Shown here: in pieces, positions 7,078 to 15,060 of the stretch
Layout: each line of letters begins with the position of its first letter
Numbering within the stretch: the first letter of the stretch is position 1
Assembly (NCBI GenBank): GCA_031973435.1
Contig: DALYDA010000008.1
Coordinates: forward strand, 1 to 27,654
DNA length: 27,654 nucleotides
From: HK-STAS-PATE-34 sp031973435
GTDB taxonomy: Bacteria; Patescibacteriota; Minisyncoccia; Phycocordibacterales; UBA9973
Reading direction: 5' to 3'
Translations under genes and position numbers: made by a program
Notes under the pieces: generated by a model
Seen by the model: the letters and a program-made list of their open reading frames with translations, nothing else
The model's database searches: none
What the model was told of the DNA's origin: nothing

Positions 7078-7731
7078 CTATTCAACAGATATCTGCCCTG
7101 TATTCCAAATATGGATAGTATGCTTCGCGATATCTGGGTCTGTCGAACCTATAGTTATCTTCGCACCAAAGCACGGAAGTTCTTCGGGTTCAGGGTTGTT
7201 TACAATACAAACAAACTCAGGTGTAGGGAAAGGTCTCTTGAATAGTATATGCAGTTCGTCTAGCCCACAATCTTCCTCACCTCCTGCTCCTATAACTGCA
7301 CAGACGTTTGTTATACCCATGCTTGTGTCAGAGATAGTGAGGCGCTCTAGACATTCACCACTTGGGCAGATTCCTGTTATTCCACCAAGTGGCGGATTGT
7401 ATACCCCATCTTCAGGATCGAAGTCTGCAAATCTGTCGAATCTGTTTGGGTGCAAGCTTGAGAAAAATATTCCATAAGCGGGAGGATTGACTGTGTCGTA
7501 CGATGCACCTGGAACAAATACTCCACTTAGCACACCTGAAGTCGCTTCAGACTGAGTTGTGCGAACGAAAAGCGCTATATCTTGCGCGAGATTTTGTACT
7601 TTTATATTTGTATCAAAATTTCTGTAGTTGAAAAGCACTACTCCAGCTACAACAGAAAATATCGAGACTACTACGATAAGCTCGATAAATGTCATCCCTT
7701 TTCTATATATCGTTTTAGTACTATTTTTCAT
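7078..7731 (-). CDS. GspH/FimT-like minor pseudopilin
   Basis: A 217-aa prepilin-type protein starting MKNSTKTIYRKG, cut before MTFIELIVVVSIFSVVAGVVL (Met at +1, Glu at +5). The downstream NLAQDIALFVRTTQSEATSG motif is typical of GspH/FimT pseudopilins. A longer open frame begins at 8007 but lies inside pilD. The ATG at 7731 shares one base with the pilD stop (TAATG), giving a coupled start, and fits the leader length, so I chose it. The body holds cysteines near the C-terminus. It probably sits in the pilus tip complex with the three genes that follow. Confidence 0.86.
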   Translation of the reverse strand: MKNSTKTIYRKGMTFIELIVVVSIFSVVAGVVLFNYRNFDTNIKVQNLAQDIALFVRTTQSEATSGVLSGVFVPGASYDTVNPPAYGIFFSSLHPNRFDRFADFDPEDGVYNPPLGGITGICPSGECLERLTISDTSMGITNVCAVIGAGGEEDCGLDELHILFKRPFPTPEFVCIVNNPEPEELPCFGAKITIGSTDPDIAKHTIHIWNTGQISVE

Positions 7732-8525
7732 TAGTAGAAAGTAAGGAGTGAGATAATATCTGTTATGTCTATACTGAAAAGTAGTGTAATTATTGTTCCC
7801 GCAATTAGAAATGGTGCGAACGGTATTTCTGTTGCTAGTGTTACCTTTGCTTTTCTTAGTATTGTAAAAAATAAAACAAATATTGCTCCGATCCAGAAAG
7901 ACAGAAGCACTCCGGCTATCGCTCCGTATAATCCTAGGAAAAATCCTATTCCAAATATTATCTTTATGTCTCCGAATCCCATGAGTCGCCCCTTTGAGAA
8001 AAGCCAAATGAGGAAAAACGGTAGAGCTACTATAGGTCCTGCCAAGATATCCCCTACAAGTGTGACGTCTCTAGTCAGAAACATTCCGAAAAATGAAATC
8101 GCGATGAAAGTATACACAAGTGAGTTTGGAACTATTTTGTGCTTCGTATCGTATATTCCTATTACGATAAGTATGGACGCAATAGTACAAAAATATGCCA
8201 ATGCTAGGAATAGCAAAAATGGGTCGTATATAAACATGTCCCCAATAGAAAGGAAAATCCCAGCATATATAACTCCTGTTATAAACTCTACTAGCGGATA
8301 TTGGAAAGATAATCTACTCTTACAACCTCTACATTTCCCTCTTTGAAAAAGGAATGAGAACAGTGGGATGAGTTCGTGAGAGTGAAGTGTCTTGTTGCAG
8401 TTCATACACTTTGATCTTCCGGAAAGTGCAGTTTTGCCTGTGTTCCATCTGAGTGCAACAACATTCAAAAAACTTCCCATAATGGTTCCAAATATAAACA
8501 TGAGAATTGTTATAAATGTTGTCAT
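7731..8525 (-). CDS. pilD: prepilin peptidase (leader peptidase and N-methyltransferase)
   Basis: PilD is the inner-membrane aspartic peptidase that removes prepilin leaders before Phe/Met +1 and methylates the new N-terminus. The 264-aa protein has the family layout: a first helix with the GSFLNVVALR motif, a cytoplasmic zinc-binding region with two CxxC pairs (Cys40/43, Cys65/68), FQYPLVE, and then several membrane helices. The two catalytic aspartates are Asp126 in GIYDTKHKIVPN and Asp186 in MGFGDIK. It lies 6 nt after a pilin stop and overlaps the next pseudopilin start by 1 nt, so enzyme and substrates are made together. Secure. Confidence 0.96.
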   Translation of the reverse strand: MTTFITILMFIFGTIMGSFLNVVALRWNTGKTALSGRSKCMNCNKTLHSHELIPLFSFLFQRGKCRGCKSRLSFQYPLVEFITGVIYAGIFLSIGDMFIYDPFLLFLALAYFCTIASILIVIGIYDTKHKIVPNSLVYTFIAISFFGMFLTRDVTLVGDILAGPIVALPFFLIWLFSKGRLMGFGDIKIIFGIGFFLGLYGAIAGVLLSFWIGAIFVLFFTILRKAKVTLATEIPFAPFLIAGTIITLLFSIDITDIISLLTFY

Positions 8526-8531
8526 AGATGT

Positions 8532-9053
8532 TTATTGAACTAAGTCGTAACACTTGGAACCAATATCAGTTGCTTTACAGCTTTGTGTATCACCTGCTCC
8601 TCTTATGGTGAAACTTGCAACAGGAGTATTCCCGCAATTATTATAATTACCTGCTGTAAGTCCTGCTGTATTTGAAGTCATGTCTTTGTCAGTATCTAAA
8701 ACTCTATTATTTGCTTCCAGTGTTACCCCAAGGTGGTATGCGCCACACGCTGAGCCCAATGTATTTAACCCGAAGTAACTCATGTTATCTGGAAATTTTG
8801 ATATATATGTTGGAACAAGGACACAAGATCCACTATTGCATGTTTTTGGATAACTTCCATTTGCACTATAGTAAATCGCAAGCGCATCAACCATAGACTT
8901 CATCTCAGTAATTCTTTTTGTATCTCGTCCTTTTGCACGAGCTGAGTTTACGGAAGCCATAATTATAGCTGCGAGTAGTCCGATTATTATAATCACAACC
9001 AAAAGCTCTAGTAATGTGAACCCCTTTGAATATTTGTTGTTTTGCTTTTTCAT
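8532..9053 (-). CDS. type IV pilin
   Basis: A 173-aa class III prepilin: leader MKKQNNKYSKG followed by FTLLELLVVIIIIGLLAAIIM with Glu at +5. The conserved segment after the helix, ASVNSARAKGRDTKRITEMK, is common in CPR pilins. The later part has cysteine pairs (PKTCNSGSC) and ends KCYDLVQ. It opens the pilD-minor pilin operon from its own promoter at 9083-9091. It could be a second major pilin or a minor pilin; the other full pilin is at 12239-12697. Confidence 0.92.
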   Translation of the reverse strand: MKKQNNKYSKGFTLLELLVVIIIIGLLAAIIMASVNSARAKGRDTKRITEMKSMVDALAIYYSANGSYPKTCNSGSCVLVPTYISKFPDNMSYFGLNTLGSACGAYHLGVTLEANNRVLDTDKDMTSNTAGLTAGNYNNCGNTPVASFTIRGAGDTQSCKATDIGSKCYDLVQ

Positions 9054-9082
9054 ATAAATATTGAAGTTATTAAACTCCTAAG

Positions 9083-9091
9083 ATTATACCA
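9083..9091 (-). promoter_or_regulatory. extended -10 promoter of the pilin-pilD operon
   Basis: The minus strand reads TGGTATAAT, a perfect TATAAT with the TGN extension; the -35 region is weak. The same nonamer occurs before the other pilin gene (12779-12787). Predicted leader about 23 nt. A TGTGGATAT element lies 23 nt upstream. Confidence 0.7.
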
Positions 9092-9160
9092 TTTTTACCG
9101 ATATCATTTTAATATCCACAGGAGGTTGAATACGGGCCATGTTCCCAAGCGAAAAGGAGA

Positions 9161-9188
9161 AAAATAAAAAACTCCGTAAAAACGGAGT
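9161..9188 (-). terminator. terminator of the T9SS-type secreted protein gene
   Basis: On the minus strand ACTCCGT (9182-9188) and ACGGAGT (9171-9177) form a 7-bp stem with a TTTT loop, followed by TTTTTATTTT. It separates the 948-aa gene from the pilin promoter downstream. Confidence 0.85.
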
Positions 9189-9208
9189 CGTAAAACACAA
9201 CTATCCCA

Positions 9209-12055
9209 TTATTCAACTACAAACTGAATCGTCTTTGTTCCTTGATCGCTACTCAAAGTAACCAAATATATTCCAGAAGGCCAACCCTGAACGGATATTG
9301 CTTCATTTTGGTAGACGGAATTCTGGTAGACTATCTGCCCAACCATATTTACAACAGCGACAGTACAAACTGACTCGTCTGTTTGTACATAGAATACTTC
9401 AGAGGTAGGATTCGGATAAACAAATACCTCGTTCATATCTGATAGGCCTACTTTACATGGCACTGACACAGAAATTGCAGTGGATAGCTTTGAACATCCA
9501 GTCGAAACTTTTGTTACCTGGCAACGATAACTTCCTGCGAGAGTTGCAGTGTAGTTTATACTCGTGGCACCAGCAATCGGAGTTGCTCCTTTATACCACT
9601 GATAACTAAGCCCAGCTCCTGCATTTGCGGTTAGCACCACAGAACCTCCAGAACAAAATGTCGTAGGTCCACCAGCAATAATACCTGCGACCGGATTCTT
9701 TTGTACTACTACAACAATCTCATTTGAATTTGTGCTTCCACAATCTCCAGTTGTTGTGGCAGTATAAGCACCTTTCTGAGTTACCGTATACATCGAAGAT
9801 GTTGCACCGAGAATGTCGATACCGTCTTTCTTCCACTGAACAGTCGCTCCTGAATACGTAGCATTCAGATTAACACTTCCGCCTTGGCAAAAAGTCGTCG
9901 GTCCAGAAGCACTGATTGCAATTGTTTCAGGATCACAAGGAACTTCACATGAGAGGTTAACAATCCAGTAGTCATAATTACCTTGTGTCGTCTCTGTTTT
10001 ATCACCAGATAATCCAGAATTACTTGAACCCGCTATTGCATAGCCGCCATCAAACGTCTCAACGATCGATAATGGCTCATCCCAAGAACTTCCGCCAATT
10101 GTATTGTCCCACTCAACCACACCACCATTGTCTAATTTAACAAGCCAATAATCATAACTACCTCCTTGATTATTTTCCGTTTTGTCACCTGATATGTTTG
10201 ACACACTATATCCTACTCCTGCGAAACCTTCGTCTGTAGTTTGGATCAGACTCCACAATACATCATCGCCTGTTCCACCGATCGTGTTATCCCATTCAAT
10301 CTCTCCAGTAGAACTAAGCTTAACTATCCAATAATCAGGAAGCCCGATAATATTTTCGGACTTATCACCGGAGATGTTCGATTCTGAGCTTCCGCCAAGA
10401 ATGTACGCCCCATCGCTAGTCTGTTTAATGCTTGTTAGATAATCAGTACCACTTCCTCCCAATGTGTTTTGCCATTCTATATTACCAATAGGATCAAGTT
10501 TAAGTACCCAATAATCATCAATCCCAAAACAATTTTCTGTCTTATCTCCTGAAATATTAGAATAACTAGATCCTGCAATGATATACCCACCGTCTGTAGT
10601 TTCTTCCAGAGATCTCAGCTCGTCTGATGCACTTCCACCAATTGTATTGTCCCACATTACATTTCCCAGTGAGTCCAATTTCACAATCCAATAATCAGGG
10701 CCGGTTCCTATTCGATTCTCTGTCTTGTCACCAGAAATATTAGAATCTGAGTATCCTCCTACGAGATAGCCACCGTCAAATGTTTCTCGAACTACGGTAC
10801 CATATTCACCAAAATCTCCACCAATTGTATTTTGCCAAATGATATTACCGAGATTATCCAACCTTAAAATCCAATAATCAGAGGCATCAGAATTCTCTGT
10901 CTTGTCACCAGAGATACTAGAAGGACTTGTGCCTCCAACTATGTACCCTCCATCAATTGTCTGCGCTATTGATGTAGCAATGTCATTAGCATTACCACCC
11001 AGAGTATTCTGCCACTCTATATTACTGAGACTGTCTAATTTAATTACCCAATAATCGGACTGCAAGGTTTCTCCGATAGTATTTTCTGTTTTATCTCCTG
11101 AAATATTTGAGTAACTAGAACCTGCAAGTATATATCCACCATCTAATGTTCCATCCATTGAATAGACACGGTCGGAACCACTTCCCCCAATTGTATTTTG
11201 CCAAGCAATAGGTGGGTCGTAGCAAGGTGTTTCGGCATATAAACTTGGTCTATGCTGATCAATAAAATCTGATGCGTCAAGAATCCCGTCTAATTGCATT
11301 TCATAATAAGCTTGAGCAACTTTTTCCATTGTCATGCTGTATTGGTATGCATCTGATTTTTCAGGATATCTCCCACCAGGTCCATTTGGCCAAAGACCAA
11401 GATCCTTATTGAAATGACTTCTCATCTCAAAATGCAAATGTGACCCAAAAGAAGTGACATTACCTATACGAGCAATAATTGTTCCTCGAGAATACTCTTG
11501 TCCGATTGTGAGGCCAAAGTCAGATTCATTCAGACATACTGTTCCGTCCACGTTTGTGGCAGATGTCACGTGTCCATAAAGACTATACGTTGAGTCTCCT
11601 GTCGGCATAATATGGAGAAATACGAGACACCACCCAGATTTTGTAACATCGACAGACAACCTTCGAATATCCCAGAAAGTTCCATGTGCAGTTAATCCTA
11701 TTGGAAAACCAATATCATCCCCTGCTGCTCCAAAGTTTTCGTCTCCACTGCCTGGATGTATTCCACCTGGTGACCAATCACCAACATCACTATCGTTATG
11801 CCATCCAATTATTGTATTCGAGCCACGATTTGGTGTTGCACTTATCCAATCTGGATACATTTGATTGATTTCGATATCCGTGTATCCAGGCACTGTATAT
11901 GTATCCGGATTGATCTGTTCAGGGATTGCGTACTCGTTTCCAAGTGAGTCATACCCGTGATCTCCGATGGGATAATCGAACCCATCAATTACGGTTTGAG
12001 AAAAGCCAGCGAATGCACTTAGCACTCCAGCCAGCAAAGGTGTACATTTTTTCAT
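9209..12055 (-). CDS. secreted multidomain protein with M23-like region, seven propeller repeats, Ig-like domains and T9SS sorting domain
   Basis: A 948-aa protein with four parts. Residues 1-19 are a signal peptide (MKKCTPLLAGVLSAFAGFSQ). Residues about 80-215 resemble an M23/LytM metallopeptidase: HNDSD near 86-90, LYGHV at 159-163 and HLHFEMR at 206-212. The region is degenerate, so activity is uncertain. Residues 284-702 hold seven repeats of 59-63 aa. Residues about 710-870 hold two Ig-like domains, each with GPTTFC and YxWY/VQWK patterns. Residues about 872-948 are a type IX (Por) secretion C-terminal sorting domain: VYPNPTSEVFYV, VVNMVGQIVYQ, WPSGIYLVTL. Type IX secretion is known from Bacteroidetes, not CPR. 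The leader is A-rich with no Shine-Dalgarno. The gene stands alone between two pilin transcription units with its own terminator. I infer acquisition from Bacteroidetes or an assembly chimera. Confidence 0.9.
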   Translation of the reverse strand: MKKCTPLLAGVLSAFAGFSQTVIDGFDYPIGDHGYDSLGNEYAIPEQINPDTYTVPGYTDIEINQMYPDWISATPNRGSNTIIGWHNDSDVGDWSPGGIHPGSGDENFGAAGDDIGFPIGLTAHGTFWDIRRLSVDVTKSGWCLVFLHIMPTGDSTYSLYGHVTSATNVDGTVCLNESDFGLTIGQEYSRGTIIARIGNVTSFGSHLHFEMRSHFNKDLGLWPNGPGGRYPEKSDAYQYSMTMEKVAQAYYEMQLDGILDASDFIDQHRPSLYAETPCYDPPIAWQNTIGGSGSDRVYSMDGTLDGGYILAGSSYSNISGDKTENTIGETLQSDYWVIKLDSLSNIEWQNTLGGNANDIATSIAQTIDGGYIVGGTSPSSISGDKTENSDASDYWILRLDNLGNIIWQNTIGGDFGEYGTVVRETFDGGYLVGGYSDSNISGDKTENRIGTGPDYWIVKLDSLGNVMWDNTIGGSASDELRSLEETTDGGYIIAGSSYSNISGDKTENCFGIDDYWVLKLDPIGNIEWQNTLGGSGTDYLTSIKQTSDGAYILGGSSESNISGDKSENIIGLPDYWIVKLSSTGEIEWDNTIGGTGDDVLWSLIQTTDEGFAGVGYSVSNISGDKTENNQGGSYDYWLVKLDNGGVVEWDNTIGGSSWDEPLSIVETFDGGYAIAGSSNSGLSGDKTETTQGNYDYWIVNLSCEVPCDPETIAISASGPTTFCQGGSVNLNATYSGATVQWKKDGIDILGATSSMYTVTQKGAYTATTTGDCGSTNSNEIVVVVQKNPVAGIIAGGPTTFCSGGSVVLTANAGAGLSYQWYKGATPIAGATSINYTATLAGSYRCQVTKVSTGCSKLSTAISVSVPCKVGLSDMNEVFVYPNPTSEVFYVQTDESVCTVAVVNMVGQIVYQNSVYQNEAISVQGWPSGIYLVTLSSDQGTKTIQFVVE
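9950..11206 (-). repeat. seven intragenic repeats, about 60 aa each
   Basis: Seven tandem units start (W)QNT(I/L)GG or (W)DNTIGG at residues about 284, 347, 406, 467, 527, 587 and 648. Each continues ...S(I/L)xxTxDGGYxxxGxSxSNISGDKTEN and ends DYWIVKLDxxGNI. Repeat number and the DYW-strand pattern suggest a seven-bladed beta-propeller; the fold is inferred. Confidence 0.88.
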
Positions 12056-12129
12056 AATTACTATTTTTTTGTTAAATAATTTGTATATATTATGAACTAT
12101 TTTATTCTGAAAGTTAACAATTGGAGGGC

Positions 12130-12135
12130 ATTATA
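12130..12135 (-). promoter_or_regulatory. possible -10 box for the 948-aa gene
   Basis: The minus strand reads TATAAT about 75 bases before the ATG, without a clear -35. A Bacteroidetes-like TANNTTTG element is not convincingly present (TAACTTTC near 12110 is closest). Weak call. Confidence 0.3.
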
Positions 12136-12190
12136 AACTTTCAATACAGAAACTTGAGTATTTATAAATTTAAAAAGTTTATATACCATA

Positions 12191-12228
12191 AAAACAAAGA
12201 AAACCCCTTTCGGGGTTTTCTTTGTTTT
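12191..12228. terminator. strong bidirectional terminator after the pilin gene
   Basis: A perfect 17-bp stem: the arms at 12191-12207 and 12212-12228 are exact reverse complements ending in CCCC/GGGG around a TTTC loop. Flanking A and T tracts make it work on both strands in principle. It lies 10 bases past the pilin stop on the minus strand. Confidence 0.92.
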
Positions 12229-12238
12229 AAGTTAAAAA

Positions 12239-12697
12239 TTATGGACAAACAACTGTTGTAGCAGATATTGCATCTGTTATAACCTTTGAAGCTCCTGCTG
12301 AGTCAACACACCAATGATCAGTACCTGAGCCTGTTCCAAATACATCTGTTTGTTTAAGTTGGCCTGATGCTGCCCATGCTGATGCTGCACCTGTAGCTGG
12401 CTTACCACAAACTCCTGCAACTCCTGAAGCTGTTTGTACAGCAGACATAGCTGAAGCTATTGTTGCGTTTTGTGTTGCACCGTTTGCAGCACAAACTGTA
12501 TCGTAATCTCCGTTTGTATCGTACTCAAGTTCTGCTTGTGCTCTCATGTTTGCTAGGTTAGCTTTGATAGCTGCGTCAGCTCCCTTTGCACGTGCTGTGT
12601 TTAGTGAAGCTAGAACAACTGATGCTAGGATACCGATGATTGCAATAACAACCAACAGTTCTATAAGTGTGAAACCTTTTTTATAAAAATTCTTCAT
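12239..12697 (-). CDS. pilA: type IV pilin, probable major subunit
   Basis: A 152-aa class III prepilin: short leader MKNFYKKG, then FTLIELLVVIAIIGILASVVL with Glu at +5 and a conserved ASLNTARAKGADAAIKANL segment. The globular part is small, Ala/Thr/Gly-rich and has four cysteines (TVCAANG, GVCGKP, HWCVDS, VVCP), giving two possible disulphides. I chose the ATG at 12697 over an in-frame TTG at 12712 because it gives the usual short leader. The gene is monocistronic, with its own extended -10 promoter, a leader of about 75 nt containing a hairpin, and a 17-bp terminator. This isolated, strongly bounded layout fits a highly expressed major pilin, which is an inference. Confidence 0.93.
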   Translation of the reverse strand: MKNFYKKGFTLIELLVVIAIIGILASVVLASLNTARAKGADAAIKANLANMRAQAELEYDTNGDYDTVCAANGATQNATIASAMSAVQTASGVAGVCGKPATGAASAWAASGQLKQTDVFGTGSGTDHWCVDSAGASKVITDAISATTVVCP

Positions 12698-12733
12698 ATT
12701 ATTTTCTTTCAAATTTCTCTTTAATTATTTGCC

Positions 12734-12747
12734 CCCACCTATGTGGG
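12734..12747 (-). promoter_or_regulatory. hairpin in the pilin mRNA leader
   Basis: CCCAC and GTGGG pair around a 4-nt loop inside the about 75-nt leader of pilA. It may stabilise the transcript or affect translation. It is too short for a riboswitch call. Confidence 0.4.
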
Positions 12748-12778
12748 AACGCGACCTAATAAACTTTGTAATAGAGAT

Positions 12779-12787
12779 ATTATACCA
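12779..12787 (-). promoter_or_regulatory. extended -10 promoter of pilA
   Basis: The minus strand reads TGGTATAAT, identical to the element before the other pilin gene. No convincing -35 at 17 nt (a TTGAAA is only 13 nt away). A perfect DnaA-box-like TTATCCACA lies 34 nt upstream at 12819-12827. Confidence 0.68.
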
Positions 12788-12847
12788 TAGTGGAGTTTTT
12801 CAAGTGCAAAATCCCCTCTGTGGATAAAGATAAGACTGAAAAATCAA

Positions 12848-13849
12848 TTAGCAACCCCCACCAACCCATGCAGATCTTTCAGATACAGGAATTTCACTTT
12901 CTGGAATATAAACATCTGGTCTTTCATAACAATCCCCTCTTTTTCTGTACCATTTTGTATCACTATCTCCGATTATCCCACCCTGATTCTCAAGAATTGC
13001 AGTATTTGGATCGATTCCAGTAAGGAGAGTCCCGTAGTTATAAAGTCCATCTGTATCTGCTCCAAATTCGATATTGTAGTTTAAACTAACTTTGAATGTT
13101 TTTATATAAAAACTATTTGGATCAGCATTTGGTAGTTTTGACTCATAGTATACACCGAGATAATCCTTTCCATGGTTATACCAGGTATTATTATTATTGG
13201 ATTTGATAACTGAAAAAGTACTTGCATCTACACCTATGATAATTTTCCCTTCCCTGTACACATACACTCCATCCTTTGTAAACGGAGGTTCCATTACTAC
13301 AAAGGTTGCAGGATCAGCACCATCTATTTTGTTTTGAAGGTAAAAAACACTATTTTTGTCTTTTGAGTATAATTCGTTGATAGGCACAAAAGTATCAGGA
13401 TCTGCTCCAACAATTGGTCCAACATATACTCCCATGTCCCAGTCGTAGTATCCATATACTTCTGACCCACGTTTAAAATATTGATTGTTATACTTTTTGA
13501 AATAACCGTTGTCGACCTCTGCCACCACTTTGCCTTTTTCATAGTAAAAATTATGATCTATCGCTGGGGCAACTTCGTATGCCAAATCATTTACTATTTC
13601 AAATGTTGATGCATCTGCTCCAACCATTTCTACCTCTTTGTAATAAACCTTGTCCCCTTTTATTGAATACCCAAACAACAAATCTTTGCTTGTAACTTGG
13701 ATCTCTTCACTTCGGCTTTCAGTTTGAAGTTCTGTTTCTGTATTTACGGAATCGTCTTGCCATGCCTGATATATAGGATAAAAATGATAAGTGACAAAAA
13801 TAGTTATTGCACCCAAGAGTAGAACCAAAAATCTTTTTCTTATTTTCAT
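12848..13849 (-). CDS. membrane-anchored DKNYY-repeat protein
   Basis: A 333-aa protein with a basic N-terminus and one hydrophobic helix (FLVLLLGAITIFVTYHFYPI, residues 7-26), so probably anchored with its body outside. The body holds about seven degenerate units of 30-45 residues with patterns such as YSKDKNSVFYLQNKIDGADP and FTKDGVYVYREGKIIIGVD, each ending (G)ADPxTF. This is the layout of DKNYY-family repeat proteins, whose function is not established. The ATG at 13849 lies 7 bases after the pilC stop. An earlier in-frame start at 13921 would lie inside pilC and give no signal. Its place between pilC and pilA suggests a pilus-associated or surface role, which is inference. No terminator is visible after it. 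Confidence 0.8.
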   Translation of the reverse strand: MKIRKRFLVLLLGAITIFVTYHFYPIYQAWQDDSVNTETELQTESRSEEIQVTSKDLLFGYSIKGDKVYYKEVEMVGADASTFEIVNDLAYEVAPAIDHNFYYEKGKVVAEVDNGYFKKYNNQYFKRGSEVYGYYDWDMGVYVGPIVGADPDTFVPINELYSKDKNSVFYLQNKIDGADPATFVVMEPPFTKDGVYVYREGKIIIGVDASTFSVIKSNNNNTWYNHGKDYLGVYYESKLPNADPNSFYIKTFKVSLNYNIEFGADTDGLYNYGTLLTGIDPNTAILENQGGIIGDSDTKWYRKRGDCYERPDVYIPESEIPVSERSAWVGGGC

Positions 13850-13856
13850 AAAATTT

Positions 13857-15059
13857 CTACGCAATACCTCCTGCGATGTTGTAAATCGGAACGAGAACTG
13901 AAGTAAGGAGAATACCAACACCGAGACCGAGTACCACGATCATGATAGGTTCGATGAGTCCAACTAGAGTGTCTACTGCGTCGTCTACTTCTCTTTTGTA
14001 GAACCGTGCCATAGTTTTAAGTATTGCGCCTATTGAACCTGTCTCTTCTCCCACCTTTACCATCTGAGTCATTATCGGAGAAATATATGGTTCTTTTTCA
14101 AATGAAGACGACAGAGTACCTCCAGCCTTTACTGACTCAACAGTATTTTTCATTATGTTTTCATAAACTCTGTTTCCTACCACTTCTCCTGTTACTTCTA
14201 TCGCTCGAACTATTGGGATGCCAGAAGAGAGCATAGTCTCTAGGTTGTCTGCGATACGAGCCAAATACAGTTTTTGGAATAGTGGACCTAGGAGTGGGAC
14301 AGAAAGCTTCACATTGTCGAGGTATCTTTTTCCACTTTGTGTATGAGAAAGTCTAACCAACCACAAGACCCCAACAACAACGAGAACCAGAAGATATATT
14401 CCGTAGTTTACGAAGAAGTCAGACGCGGCGATAACTATCTTTGTGTAGAGCGGGATATCCTGACCACTCTCTATGATGATCTGTGAAAGTTTCGGAACAA
14501 CAACAACGAACATGAGTACCATCACAACGATAAAAGTGAATATAACAAATGCTGGATAGATGAGTGCGTTTCTTGTCTTTGTAGAAAGTGCGTATTGTCT
14601 TTCGAGATAGTCGGCAAGGTATGTAAATGTATCTATCAATTTTCCAGACTCCTCACCAGCCTTTACCATGTTTACATAGAAGTTTGAAAATATAGTTGGA
14701 TGTTTCGCAAGTGCTCCAGAGATGGAGTACCCAGCCTGCAAGTCGTCTGTGATCTGATTTAGAGTCTTGCGGAGAAGCGCATTTCTAGTTGTACTTGCAA
14801 GAAGATTGAAAGCCTTTAGTGCAGAAACCTGTGCTTCGAAAAGTGTCGCGATTTGTCTCGACATGACCACGATATCTTTCGAAGGAACATGGTCGTAGAT
14901 ACTAGTTTGCAAAAGTGTTTTTTCATCTTCACCTTTTATAGAAGAGACGATAAGAGCTCTTCGTTGAAGTGCGGCAATAGCAAGATCTTTGTTGACTGCC
15001 TCAACAACTCCTTCTTTGCTTGCACCTGTTTGGTCTATGGCTTTATATTTAAAATTCAT
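13857..15059 (-). CDS. pilC: type IV pilus inner-membrane platform protein
   Basis: PilC (GspF family) is the polytopic platform protein that passes force from the PilB and PilT motors to pilin subunits. The 400-aa protein has the two typical GspF domains. The first spans about residues 65-190 (PSKDIVVMSRQIATLFEAQ, GYSISGALAKHP, MVKAGEESGKL). The second spans about 270-395 (RIADNLETMLSSGIPIVRA, MVKVGEETGSIGAIL). Three membrane helices are seen, near residues 168-193, 218-235 and 370-392. It begins 1 nt after the pilT stop (TAA-T-ATG), so the two are translationally coupled. Secure. Confidence 0.97.
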   Translation of the reverse strand: MNFKYKAIDQTGASKEGVVEAVNKDLAIAALQRRALIVSSIKGEDEKTLLQTSIYDHVPSKDIVVMSRQIATLFEAQVSALKAFNLLASTTRNALLRKTLNQITDDLQAGYSISGALAKHPTIFSNFYVNMVKAGEESGKLIDTFTYLADYLERQYALSTKTRNALIYPAFVIFTFIVVMVLMFVVVVPKLSQIIIESGQDIPLYTKIVIAASDFFVNYGIYLLVLVVVGVLWLVRLSHTQSGKRYLDNVKLSVPLLGPLFQKLYLARIADNLETMLSSGIPIVRAIEVTGEVVGNRVYENIMKNTVESVKAGGTLSSSFEKEPYISPIMTQMVKVGEETGSIGAILKTMARFYKREVDDAVDTLVGLIEPIMIVVLGLGVGILLTSVLVPIYNIAGGIA

Positions 15060-15060
15060 A

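Noticed and set aside
7732..8007. Longer start for the FimT-like gene
   Set aside because: The extension lies inside pilD, is low quality as protein, and would bury the prepilin leader; the ATG at 7731 fits the TAATG overlap.
12819..12827. Replication origin at the DnaA-box-like site
   Set aside because: Only one perfect box, no cluster, no dnaA or dnaN nearby.
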